From contig JAMLIO010000001.1 of the NCBI GenBank assembly GCA_023954155.1, positions 372,001-436,000 of the forward strand: a stretch of DNA of 64,000 bases. The letters run 5' to 3'. Positions 1-7,945 of the stretch are shown piece by piece (position 1 is the first letter of the stretch; every line of letters starts with the position of its first letter). The notes beneath the pieces were generated by a model, which made no database searches, had not been told where the DNA came from, and saw nothing but the letters and a program-made list of their open reading frames with translations. The DNA is from Pseudobdellovibrionaceae bacterium. Lineage in GTDB: Bacteria > Bdellovibrionota > Bdellovibrionia > Bdellovibrionales > UBA1609. The position numbers and the translations under genes were made by a program.

Positions 1-706
1 CAGATGCTGGTGAAACCACAACACTCTTTTTAACGATTTGATATTCAGCAGGAATGATCTCTTCGCGAGTGGTTTCAGCAGAAACTAGAACGTTCTTTTT
101 CACAGTTTTGTAAACAGCAGGTTCTTTAACTAAACATAAGATATCACCTGTAGCCTCGTCGACTTTAGTGATGGGACCATCGCCACGTTTCCAAACTTCA
201 CGCTCAGGAGAAACCAAAACTTTTTCAGACACAGTCTTATATTTAGCAGGAATACGAATCAGTTTTTTCTCTTCAGGTTTTATAAGAACTCTTTCCTCAA
301 CAATCTTATATTGAGCTTCAACAGGGACCATCTTTTCGGAGGCCTCTTTAATGATGACGTCTTTTTCAACCTCTTTAAAAGTAGCAGGTACAGTGATTAG
401 TTTTTTGTATTCTTCTCTGAGAACAACAACATCTTCTTTCCATTCTGTAACTGGTGGGACAATGACTCGAGCGTAGCACTCGCCAGCTTGAGCGTTGGGT
501 GGAAACTCGGTTCCTTTTTTCATTGCAGGCACACGCTCCACGTTCTTGTCTGCTTTGTGCGCAGCTTCTTTGGCTTCCTGTTTATCCGCATGTTCTTGTT
601 TATGTTGTGAATGTTGCTCCTCGAATGACTTTTCAGATGAAGCACAGGCAGAAAGTGAGACAGCACCCATTATTGCTAATAAGCTCACAATATTGCGACT
701 ACGCAT
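1..706 (-). CDS. Repeat-containing lipoprotein, 3' end beyond window
   Basis: The reading frame is open from the ATG at 706 to the left edge (235 codons), so the gene is partial at its C-terminus. The N-terminus is a lipoprotein signal with lipobox SLSAC (Cys21), followed by a short His/Lys/Glu-rich linker and the segment GECYARVIVPP. After that come about five imperfect copies of a roughly 20-residue unit of the form P-A-x-Y/F-K-x-V-x-x-x-V-L/I-V, with WKRGDGPI and GDILCLV between copies. Repeat lipoproteins with this GECYAR...CLV layout occur in other proteobacteria, sometimes ahead of an OmpA or peptidoglycan-binding domain; whether such a domain follows here cannot be seen. The mature protein is expected in the periplasm, lipid-anchored. 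Molecular function is unknown. Confidence 0.8.
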   Translation of the reverse strand, partial: MRSRNIVSLLAIMGAVSLSACASSEKSFEEQHSQHKQEHADKQEAKEAAHKADKNVERVPAMKKGTEFPPNAQAGECYARVIVPPVTEWKEDVVVLREEYKKLITVPATFKEVEKDVIIKEASEKMVPVEAQYKIVEERVLIKPEEKKLIRIPAKYKTVSEKVLVSPEREVWKRGDGPITKVDEATGDILCLVKEPAVYKTVKKNVLVSAETTREEIIPAEYQIVKKSVVVSPAS

Positions 707-886
707 GTTGAGACCCCTTTATTTTGATGGTTTTTGTTAAATCACAGCATAGACATCGGAATTGGGGCTTAAAACTTAACGCCAAAACCAGTCTTAAATC
801 GAGATGCTCCTGGACACTACAGACCTTGTCTTATGGAGCGAAATGGTTAATCTCATTGTTAAACGCTGAGAAATAAGGTGGGCGAG

Positions 887-1084
887 ATGGACACAGAAAA
901 GCAAGACAAATTGCAGGCATTTGTTGAAAGTTTTTTGGAAAATAAACTGTCTGAAAATGAAATAAAATCAGAAATGGAAAACTTGGGACTAAAGTACACA
1001 AGCGATCCTTTAGCTCGACTCAATTTACTTTTACAGCACTTACACCCTCAATTGGAAACGCAGGAGAAGACCCATGAGCAATAA
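887..1084 (+). CDS. Small hypothetical protein upstream of the CBS-like gene
   Basis: A 65-residue, highly charged, probably helical protein (MDTEKQDKLQAF...). I recognise no family. The ATG at 887 is preferred over an in-frame GTG at 878 because the AAGGTGG at 875-881 is well placed only for the ATG. Its stop lies inside the start of the next gene (11-base overlap with 1074), which suggests translational coupling to the cysteine-metabolism pair. It has no signal peptide and no cysteine. It may be a small accessory or regulatory protein for the downstream enzymes, but that rests on position only. Confidence 0.6.
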   Translation: MDTEKQDKLQAFVESFLENKLSENEIKSEMENLGLKYTSDPLARLNLLLQHLHPQLETQEKTHEQ

Positions 1085-2060
1085 ATTTACAAATATCTTA
1101 GACACCATTGGCAACACACCAGTAGTCCAGTTGCAAAGATGTGTTCCCAAAAATTCAAAGCATAAATTTTGGGCCAAGTTGGAATTTTTTAACCCAGGTT
1201 TGAGTGTCAAAGATAGAATTGCGCTTGCCATTGTGGAAGGAGCAGAAAAACGTGGAGACTTAAAACCTGGTGGGACCATTGTGGAGGCCACATCAGGAAA
1301 TACAGGTGTAGGTTTAGCGATGGTTGCCGCAATCAAAGGTTATAAATCTGTCTTTGTTATGCCTGAAAAGATCAGTGAGGAAAAAAGAGCCACACTGCGA
1401 GCTTATGGTGCAGAAGTGGTGATCACTCCTACAGGTCTCGAGCCTGATGATCCGAATAGCCACTATTCTGTGGCCAGAAGGATTGCCTCGGAACGACCAG
1501 GCGGATATTTTACAAATCAATATGACAATCTGGATAACAGGGACGCTCACTATAAAAAAACAGGCCCAGAGATTTGGGAACAAATGGAAGGTGAGATTGA
1601 TGTCTTTATTGCAGGAGTAGGAACTGGGGGCACCGTTTCAGGAGTGGGGAAATACCTTAAAGAACAAAAGCCTGACTTAAAGGTTGTGGTTAATGATCCT
1701 ATCGGTTCGATCTTGTATGATCTTTTTTATTTTAAAGAGGTCAGAGAACCTGCGCGGCCCTATTTTGTGGAAGGGATCGGGGAAGACATGGTGCCTGAAT
1801 GTTTGGATTTTTCGGTGATTGATGATTTTGTAAGGGTCAATGACAAAGAGTCCTTTGAAAAATGCGTGGAGCTTGCTAGAGAGGAAGGGTTGCTTGTGGG
1901 CCCCTCTTCAGCTGCGGCTTTAGTCGGTGCGATCAAATATTCTGAGACGTTAGATAAACCTTCAAATATTTTGATCATGTTTCCAGACAATGGCAGCAAG
2001 TATTTAACAAAAGCATTTGATGCCAATTGGTTAAAAACAAAATTAGATATCAATTTGTAG
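1074..2060 (+). CDS. Cystathionine beta-synthase / cysteine synthase family PLP enzyme
   Basis: A fold-type II PLP enzyme of 328 residues. The PLP lysine is K46 in SVKDR, the substrate loop SGNTG is at 74-78 and the phosphate-binding GTGGT at 183-187. The segments MPEKISEEKRATLRAYGAE and VEGIGEDMVPE resemble cystathionine beta-synthases more than CysK-type O-acetylserine sulfhydrylases. There is no C-terminal regulatory CBS-domain pair, as in many bacterial forms. It is followed 24 bases later by a cystathionine gamma-lyase-type gene, so the likely job is the first step of reverse trans-sulfuration: homocysteine plus serine to cystathionine. A role as O-acetylserine-dependent cysteine synthase cannot be excluded from sequence. 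It is cytosolic. Confidence 0.88.
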   Translation: MSNKFTNILDTIGNTPVVQLQRCVPKNSKHKFWAKLEFFNPGLSVKDRIALAIVEGAEKRGDLKPGGTIVEATSGNTGVGLAMVAAIKGYKSVFVMPEKISEEKRATLRAYGAEVVITPTGLEPDDPNSHYSVARRIASERPGGYFTNQYDNLDNRDAHYKKTGPEIWEQMEGEIDVFIAGVGTGGTVSGVGKYLKEQKPDLKVVVNDPIGSILYDLFYFKEVREPARPYFVEGIGEDMVPECLDFSVIDDFVRVNDKESFEKCVELAREEGLLVGPSSAAALVGAIKYSETLDKPSNILIMFPDNGSKYLTKAFDANWLKTKLDINL

Positions 2061-2084
2061 TCGTAACGACCAAGGAATGAATTT

Positions 2085-3236
2085 ATGGAAAAGAAACAAG
2101 GTTTTTCAACATTAGCAGTCCATGCAGGACAAGAACCCGATCCTACAACGGGTGCTATCATGACACCAGTTTATCTGGCTACAACTTATGTGCAAGCCTC
2201 ACCAGGCGTGCATAAGGGTTACGAGTACAGCAGAACTTCAAACCCTACACGTAAGGCGTACGAAACATGTTTAGCATCACTTGAAAGTGTAAAATATGGT
2301 TTTGCCTTGGCGTCGGGTTGCTCTGCTGCTGCGATCATTATGCACATGTTAGAGAGTGGCGATCATATTTTAGCTGGTGATGACATGTACGGCGGGACCT
2401 ACCGCTTATTTGATAAAGTTATGACCAAACATGGTTTAAATTTTTCTTATGTGGACTTTACAAGTTTAGAGAGCATTAAAAATGCCACCACAGACAAAAC
2501 AAAACTTATTTGGTTAGAAACACCGACCAATCCCACATTAAAAATATTTGATATTGAAAAGATCGCCGAGTTTGCAAAGTCTAAAGGCATACTACTTGCT
2601 GTGGATAACACGTTTATGAGTCCTTACTTTCAAAGACCTGCCGAATTGGGTGCAGACCTTGTTGTTCACTCTGCGACAAAGTATATCGGTGGTCATAGTG
2701 ATGTCTTAGGTGGCGCCATTTTAACTGACAGTGCAGATTTGGCAGAAAAATTACAATTTCTAGTCAATTCTATTGGTGCTGTAGCTTCGCCTTTTGATTC
2801 ATTTATGGCGATGAGAAGTTTAAAAACCTTAGCACTTAGAATGAGAGAGCATGAAAAGAATGCCATTAAAATTGCTAATTATTTAAGCTCACATCCTATG
2901 GTAGATAAGGTGATTTACCCAGGGCTTGAGAACCATCCTCAGCATGAGTTGGCTAAAAAACAAATGAATGGTTTTGGTGGCATGATCACGTTCTTTATCA
3001 AGGGCGGAATGCCCGAAGCGCGCAAATTCTTAGAAAGAGTGAAGATTTTTGCTTTAGCTGAAAGCCTGGGGGGCGTTGAGTCATTGATCGAACACCCTGG
3101 CATTATGACCCATGCTTCGGTCCCTGCTGAACGACGCAAAGAACTTGGTATCAGTGATGCTTTGATACGCTTAAGTGTTGGCGTTGAAGACATTGATGAT
3201 CTAATAAATGACCTTGATCAGGCATTTAGTTTTTGA
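2085..3236 (+). CDS. Cystathionine gamma-lyase / gamma-synthase family PLP enzyme
   Basis: A 383-residue Cys/Met-metabolism PLP enzyme (fold type I). The PLP lysine is K199 in SATKYIGGHSD; YSRTSNPTR near residue 48 and LETPTNP near 144 are the family's cofactor and substrate motifs; the C-terminal SLGGVESLIEHP is also typical. Paired with the CBS-like gene directly upstream it most likely splits cystathionine to cysteine, 2-oxobutanoate and ammonia. Gamma-synthase and gamma-lyase members cannot be separated reliably by eye, so direction is inferred from the partner gene. Its stop codon overlaps a good -35 hexamer (TTGACA) for the tRNA-Phe that follows. Confidence 0.9.
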   Translation: MEKKQGFSTLAVHAGQEPDPTTGAIMTPVYLATTYVQASPGVHKGYEYSRTSNPTRKAYETCLASLESVKYGFALASGCSAAAIIMHMLESGDHILAGDDMYGGTYRLFDKVMTKHGLNFSYVDFTSLESIKNATTDKTKLIWLETPTNPTLKIFDIEKIAEFAKSKGILLAVDNTFMSPYFQRPAELGADLVVHSATKYIGGHSDVLGGAILTDSADLAEKLQFLVNSIGAVASPFDSFMAMRSLKTLALRMREHEKNAIKIANYLSSHPMVDKVIYPGLENHPQHELAKKQMNGFGGMITFFIKGGMPEARKFLERVKIFALAESLGGVESLIEHPGIMTHASVPAERRKELGISDALIRLSVGVEDIDDLINDLDQAFSF

Positions 3237-3261
3237 CAATTAAAAGAGAGAAGACTAATTC
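3233..3261 (+). promoter_or_regulatory. Candidate promoter of tRNA-Phe
   Basis: TTGACA at 3233-3238, a 17-base spacer and TAATTC at 3256-3261 would start transcription about 10 bases before the tRNA. The -35 is a perfect consensus match and overlaps the stop codon of the preceding gene; the -10 is weak. Confidence 0.4.
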
Positions 3262-3278
3262 TTTACATTCATAAAGAT

Positions 3279-3354
<76 letters not shown>

Positions 3355-3458
3355 TCCTCCCAAAGTCCAGAAACTACCCCTAATATAAGCGTTTGTATTT
3401 AGATTTTTGTAGTGGCGTCGATACGTATGTAGAGAGGCGTTTTCGGAGGTCATTATAG

Positions 3459-3863
3459 ATGGATACAAAAGCACTTAAAGAAGCATACGATTCCACACAA
3501 CCCCAATGGTATATTTTTAGGAATTGTCATCAGTTTGGTCCACTGACCTCAAAAGAAATTTGTGATCTTTTAAAAACGAATCAAATTACAAGCGATCACC
3601 ATATTTGGCATGTAGATTTCAATGATTGGGCTGCCATTAAGGATGTTGAAGTCTTTCAAAATGTAGGGTTTGGGATATCTTTTCCAAAGGGCCATACGGC
3701 CTTTATTGAAGACCATCATGTCAGTACAGAGGCTCACCAAGAAGCAGAGCATCTGCTTCAGGCTCAAGGCGGTCATCTTGAAGAAGCTGGTACCCAAAAT
3801 CATGAAAGCCATGGTTTGGTAAAAGATCTTTGGGGTAAGCTTAAGGGTCTTTTGATAAAATAG
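3459..3863 (+). CDS. GYF_2 (DUF4339) domain protein
   Basis: A 134-residue protein whose residues ~16-65 match the GYF_2 pattern: W-Y-x-F early, FGPLTSKEICDLLKTNQI, then IWHVDFNDWAAI. GYF_2 domains are small putative peptide-binding modules, often fused to membrane or secretion domains. Here the rest is a His/Glu-rich stretch (residues ~85-120) and a short amphipathic end (LVKDLWGKLKGLLIK) that could contact a membrane. There is no signal peptide or transmembrane helix. It is monocistronic, with the tRNA upstream and about 240 bases before dusB. Function is unknown. Confidence 0.75.
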   Translation: MDTKALKEAYDSTQPQWYIFRNCHQFGPLTSKEICDLLKTNQITSDHHIWHVDFNDWAAIKDVEVFQNVGFGISFPKGHTAFIEDHHVSTEAHQEAEHLLQAQGGHLEEAGTQNHESHGLVKDLWGKLKGLLIK

Positions 3864-4067
3864 GCTGAGCCTTCTTCGGGGGAGCTACGGAACTACTCAG
3901 TTATGGATTTGTCAACTCGCGCTCTCGCCGCATCTCCCGTCTTCTTCGCGGAAACTGTGGAGGGGGGGGAGTGTGCTTTGTCTTGAGTGAAAACGTAGCA
4001 TTGAGACGGATATTTCTTTATATTTAGATGAGTTTTTTCACAAGATAGACGTTAGTGCAAAAAAAAC

Positions 4068-4106
4068 TTGCAGCTCGGCAAAGAACCTACGTATAAAACA
4101 CAGCAA
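4068..4106 (+). promoter_or_regulatory. Candidate dusB promoter giving a leaderless or near-leaderless mRNA
   Basis: TTGCAG at 4068-4073, an 18-base spacer and TATAAA at 4092-4097. The expected start of transcription is around 4104-4105, only one or two bases before the dusB ATG at 4106, and no Shine-Dalgarno sequence precedes that ATG. The 240-base gap upstream otherwise holds only G/C-rich runs near 3960-3970 and no recognisable gene. Confidence 0.45.
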
Positions 4107-5140
4107 TGACCGAAGAAAAACTCTTACAACACCTTAATCAAAATCCTTTTGTTCTGGCTCCTATGGCGGCCATTACGGACTGTGCGTTTCGATCTTTTAT
4201 GAAAAGCATGGGGGCAAGTATTGTTGTAACGGAATTGGTGTCAGCCACAGGTTTAAAATTTTCTTCAGAAAAGACTTTAAAACTTATGCGCTTTAATGAA
4301 GATCAAAGACCTGTTGGGATTCAGCTTTTTGGTGAGGACCTAGAACATCTGTCTCACGCTGCCAAAGTATGTGAGGACTTGGGAGCGGATTTTGTCGATC
4401 TCAACTTTGGATGTCCTGTGCCGAAAGTGGTTAAACGTGGAGCGGGTTCGGCTCTTCTCAAAGATTTAGATCAGCTGAGAAAAGTTTTACAAACAGTGAA
4501 AGGTAGCACCCGCCTTCCAGTCACGATTAAAATCAGAACAGGTTGGGATCAACAGACTCGCAATGCAGAACAGGTATGTCAGATTGCTTATGAAGAAGGG
4601 ATCACGTGGGTCGCTATTCATGGGCGAACAAGGGCTCAAGGTTATAATGGCAAGGCGGATTGGGATTATATTAGATTTGTAAAATCTGAAAGCAAGGTGC
4701 CTGTGTTGGGTAATGGGGATTTAATATTCCCACCACAAATTATTGGGACTTTAAAATCCAGTCAGTGTGATGGGGTGATGATTGGCAGGGGATGTTTAAA
4801 AAATCCATGGATTTTTAAAGAGTGTATGAGTCTTTGGAACTCTCAATCTGGTAATGCAGATTTTCGAGAAGCACGGGATCACTTAAATGTCTTACATCAG
4901 CTTTATAATTCTTTAGAGAAGGACCTTGATGATGAGCGGATCATTGGGATACAACTGAAAAAGTTCTCATCGTGGTTTTCTTCAGGTTACCCAGGTTCTT
5001 CTGGATTCAGAAAAAAAATATTTGAAATCAAAAATGTAGAAGACATCTTGTCTTGCGCAAAAGATTACTTTGAAGAGATCAAAAACATGCCCCAACCAGA
5101 TACAAGTTCGGAAGCTTTCTTAATGGGTGGGCACGGATAG
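4106..5140 (+). CDS. dusB: tRNA-dihydrouridine synthase
   Basis: An FMN-dependent TIM-barrel enzyme that reduces uridines in the D-loop of tRNA. APMAAITD (~18-25) forms the FMN site, LNFGCPVPKVVKRGAGSAL carries the catalytic Cys103, TIKIRTGWD holds K142 and AIHGRTRAQGY H172; VLGNGDL and MIGRGCLKNPWIF complete the phosphate-binding end. Length (344) is usual for DusB. The start has no ribosome-binding site but sits just behind a promoter. Its stop is two bases from the stop of the convergent 5143-5781 gene. Confidence 0.93.
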   Translation: MTEEKLLQHLNQNPFVLAPMAAITDCAFRSFMKSMGASIVVTELVSATGLKFSSEKTLKLMRFNEDQRPVGIQLFGEDLEHLSHAAKVCEDLGADFVDLNFGCPVPKVVKRGAGSALLKDLDQLRKVLQTVKGSTRLPVTIKIRTGWDQQTRNAEQVCQIAYEEGITWVAIHGRTRAQGYNGKADWDYIRFVKSESKVPVLGNGDLIFPPQIIGTLKSSQCDGVMIGRGCLKNPWIFKECMSLWNSQSGNADFREARDHLNVLHQLYNSLEKDLDDERIIGIQLKKFSSWFSSGYPGSSGFRKKIFEIKNVEDILSCAKDYFEEIKNMPQPDTSSEAFLMGGHG

Positions 5141-5142
5141 GT

Positions 5143-5781
5143 TTAAAGAGAGGTCTTTTCCCAAACCTCTGCTACACGCTTGTCTTGCCCACAGCGGAAA
5201 TCGGTTTCGCCCTGCTTTAAAGGTTGTAGTAATACGAACTGATTTTTCTTGGGCATTGTGATTTCGTATTCAAAAAGATTATTATCTTCTAGCGAAGCAT
5301 TAAAACTTTGAACAAGACCAGGGCAATCAGGAGAGGTAAGTTCATCCAAAAAGATCACTAAAATACCTTCATCAACAATATAAAAACCATTGCCAATAGT
5401 TTTACAGGTCACATCACGTCCTAAAGGGATTAAAACACTGTCTTCGAATTTATTGTTATGAGCAAAAGTTTTAGTGGGTGGTTCGGTAAGTGAAGCGAAT
5501 GGATTTTGTGGTTGATCGTCAGGAACAGCAGTTCCGTCTTCACATTGAAAACTTTTAAGAACCCAAGTCCCAATTAAAGAATCCTGAAGAGAGCTTGCGG
5601 GAGTTTCTTCATCTGCTGAATAAGGCACCAAAAAATTGTGATCTTCATCTGCTGTGGTACGAGTTTTAAGAGAGGAAGGCTCTTGGTCAGTATGAGCTAC
5701 AGATGGAATTTGAGCCAGTGTAGAGTCAAAAGGTACAAAGAGAATCAGTGGAGTCAGTAAAAGTAAAAATAGATTTAACAT
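5143..5781 (-). CDS. Secreted protein of unknown function, coupled to the transglycosylase
   Basis: A 212-residue protein with a Sec signal peptide (about residues 1-23, ending STLA). The mature part begins with a low-complexity S/T/D/E stretch to residue ~65, then LIGTWVLKSFQCEDG, a beginning seen in lipocalin-like and related beta-barrel proteins, and a predicted beta-rich domain with four cysteines (after FQ, VT, SPD and FR) that could form two disulfides. Its ATG overlaps the stop of the upstream glycosyltransferase gene by one base (TAATG), so the two are probably translated together in the periplasm/envelope context. No known family is recognised with certainty. Confidence 0.75.
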   Translation of the reverse strand: MLNLFLLLLTPLILFVPFDSTLAQIPSVAHTDQEPSSLKTRTTADEDHNFLVPYSADEETPASSLQDSLIGTWVLKSFQCEDGTAVPDDQPQNPFASLTEPPTKTFAHNNKFEDSVLIPLGRDVTCKTIGNGFYIVDEGILVIFLDELTSPDCPGLVQSFNASLEDNNLFEYEITMPKKNQFVLLQPLKQGETDFRCGQDKRVAEVWEKTSL

Positions 5782-6944
5782 TAAAACCCTTCGGCATCGT
5801 ATCCCATGTCTCCTTCGTCCTCACCGTCATACTCATCAGGAAGCTCATTACTTCTGTCGTCTCGTTCCGAAGAACGGTCATCGTCTTCGTCATATTGGCG
5901 TGAACGGCCTCTTTGCGAGTCTGACTGAGAACTTGGAGGTTCGAAGCCCGCGTCGTCTTCAGCACCATAATCGTTAGGGTTTGTATCGGTGTCATCAAAA
6001 ACCTGGTCATTTGAATTATTTTTAGGTCTAAAATTATAAGAAGGGTTCTCTTCCTCATCAGGGCTTGCGGGTGTGGCTTTAAAGTTGGAAAAGACAGGTT
6101 CGTCTGACTCTGGAGCATCAAGATCGTCGGTTTGGTCTTCTGTAAGGTCCATGCCGTTAGGGTCAAAGCCTGCATCCATAGGGTTTTGTGAATCCCAAGG
6201 AAACTGCGCTAAAGCATTTTCGTATTGAACTCTTTCGGAAGAATCAATTTGTCCACGACGTTCAAAGTTCTTCAGTAAGGACTTTATTTTTTTGATCTGC
6301 CAAGGGCTTAGCTTTCTATCAGAAAAACTTTTTGAAATGCGTTTGGGGTTGGGGAGCAAAGTGACTAAGTATAAAGACTCTAACAGTTCTAAATCAGATA
6401 CGGGTTTTTTAAAATAAAACTGTGCTGCACGCTTTACGCCATAAAGGTCTGTGCCTAGTTCCACCACATTGAGATATTTTTCGAGAATAAGAGATTTAGA
6501 ATATTTTTCTTCAAGTGCTTGAGCTAGAAAATACTCTTTAAACTTCCGTATCAAACTTTTCCCTTGATGGAGGTAAGCATTTTTCACAAGCTGTTGTGTT
6601 AGAGTGGAGCCCCCACGCGCGAAGTGTCGTTGTTGGATATTTTTCTTCAGACTGTTTTTAATCTCAACCCAATCCACACCCTTATGGTCAAAAAATTTAT
6701 CATCCTCGCTCATAAGAATGGCTCTTACAAGTTGATCGGAAATTTGATCTAAAGAAATATAGTTGGGGTTCTTTTCACAAAGTAGGACCTTGTGAACGCT
6801 GGTTTCAAAACAGCTATCAAGAGGAGGGTAATTGTTGAGATTAGGTTTTAAGAGCCGCACAGCAGATGTCACAACTAAGAAGGAACCAACAATAAAAAAT
6901 AAAAACTTTATGATAAGGTCAATTTGTGAACGACTAATTTTCAT
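5781..6944 (-). CDS. mtgA: Monofunctional peptidoglycan glycosyltransferase (GT51) with acidic tail
   Basis: Polymerises lipid II into glycan strands. One N-terminal membrane anchor (~9-30) is followed by a GT51 domain: SEDDKFFDHKGVD with the catalytic Glu80, GGSTLTQQLVKN (111-122), RKFKEYFLAQALEEKYSK (~133-150) and YLNVVELG. No penicillin-binding transpeptidase domain follows. Instead, residues ~245-387 are a disordered, strongly acidic region rich in Asp, Glu, Asn and Ser. MtgA proteins are typically about 240 residues, so this tail is an addition of about 140. The downstream secreted protein starts on its stop codon. The tail could tune activity or bind a periplasmic partner; that is inference. 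Confidence 0.88.
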   Translation of the reverse strand: MKISRSQIDLIIKFLFFIVGSFLVVTSAVRLLKPNLNNYPPLDSCFETSVHKVLLCEKNPNYISLDQISDQLVRAILMSEDDKFFDHKGVDWVEIKNSLKKNIQQRHFARGGSTLTQQLVKNAYLHQGKSLIRKFKEYFLAQALEEKYSKSLILEKYLNVVELGTDLYGVKRAAQFYFKKPVSDLELLESLYLVTLLPNPKRISKSFSDRKLSPWQIKKIKSLLKNFERRGQIDSSERVQYENALAQFPWDSQNPMDAGFDPNGMDLTEDQTDDLDAPESDEPVFSNFKATPASPDEEENPSYNFRPKNNSNDQVFDDTDTNPNDYGAEDDAGFEPPSSQSDSQRGRSRQYDEDDDRSSERDDRSNELPDEYDGEDEGDMGYDAEGF

Positions 6945-6964
6945 AATAAACCAAAAGTTAATGA

Positions 6965-7939
6965 TTAAAGGATATTATCTTTGGCCCATTTTACACTAGA
7001 TTGTAAGGCCTCATCTACTGGACTAGGCTTAAACTCTAACTCTTTTTTAGCTTTTGTGCAGCGGAACCAATGGTAAAGTTGAGTGACCTTTGCGGTTTCA
7101 GAATCAATAGGTTTACCACCTGTAAATTTCCCTATAAATCCCATCAGATTCATGATGCTAGAGGGAAGTTCGATTTTAGGGGGCTTAGACCCAGCAAGGG
7201 CCGCAATTTTCTCTAGAAGGTCTTTAATGTAGAGATTTTCATCGCCACAAAGGATATATCGTTCGCCTGTTTTGGCAAGCTCCACAGATTTATAAATGGT
7301 ATCTACGACTTCAAAGACCCCGACAACATTCACCCCACCATGAGGATAAAAGGGGAGTTTGCCACGCATGACTTTAAGTTGTGATTTGCGACTGCCCTTA
7401 AGCATGTCCCCTGGTCCATATACTGTGGAGGGGTTAAGAGCAAAGGCATCTAAGTTTCCCGCTTGAGCTTCTGCTAAGACCAACTTTTCCGCTTTACGTT
7501 TGGTTTCAAAATAACCAAAGTTATAACTAGAAATCAGGTAAGGAGAGTTTTCGTCTAAAATTTCAAAAGGAGTTCGGCCTGCACCTACAGCCACTACGGA
7601 GCTGAGGTGCACAAAACGTTTTATGCTGGGTGTGGCCTTGGCTACAGCAAGCATGTTTTCTGTCCCAAGGACGTTGATCTTTTCCATCATGGCACGTTCA
7701 GATTTGCGGTAACCAATATGGCCCGCAAGATGAAAAACCACATCAATGTTTTCAAAAGCTGCAGGTAAAGACTTAAGGTCTGTGATGTCTCCAAAGGCCT
7801 TGTCAAAATCAAGATCATAAATCAAGGGAAAGGTGCTGGTCTTGCGACAAAGCACCCTGACATAATGGCCTTCAGAAATTAACTTTCTAACTAACCATGA
7901 ACCTATAAATCCGCTAGCACCTGTGACTAAACATCTCAT
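6965..7939 (-). CDS. NAD-dependent epimerase/dehydratase (extended SDR)
   Basis: A 324-residue Rossmann protein with the NAD(P) motif TGASGFIG (6-13), the SDR Ser around 113-114 and the catalytic pair Y143/K147 in YFETK, followed by ALNPSTVYGPGD. The pattern fits dihydroflavonol-4-reductase-like and hopanoid-associated sugar epimerase-like SDRs; the substrate (a nucleotide sugar or a lipid/3-beta-hydroxy compound) cannot be read from sequence. It lies six bases after the cyclophilin gene on the same strand and ahead of the transglycosylase. Confidence 0.85.
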   Translation of the reverse strand: MRCLVTGASGFIGSWLVRKLISEGHYVRVLCRKTSTFPLIYDLDFDKAFGDITDLKSLPAAFENIDVVFHLAGHIGYRKSERAMMEKINVLGTENMLAVAKATPSIKRFVHLSSVVAVGAGRTPFEILDENSPYLISSYNFGYFETKRKAEKLVLAEAQAGNLDAFALNPSTVYGPGDMLKGSRKSQLKVMRGKLPFYPHGGVNVVGVFEVVDTIYKSVELAKTGERYILCGDENLYIKDLLEKIAALAGSKPPKIELPSSIMNLMGFIGKFTGGKPIDSETAKVTQLYHWFRCTKAKKELEFKPSPVDEALQSSVKWAKDNIL

Positions 7940-7945
7940 ATAGAA

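Noticed and set aside
495-740. Plus-strand open frame with Cys-rich product
   Set aside because: It is antisense to the left-edge lipoprotein, which has a lipobox, repeats and a good open frame; the plus-strand product shows no domain and the region reads naturally on the minus strand.
707-886. Possible SAM or T-box riboswitch ahead of the cysteine genes
   Set aside because: I looked for a long conserved stem or T-box sequence and found none in these ~180 bases.
3864-4067. Possible small RNA or hairpin in the G/C-rich stretch after the GYF gene
   Set aside because: Short complementary runs exist (CTCCC with GGGAG-like) but no convincing stem, promoter and terminator together.
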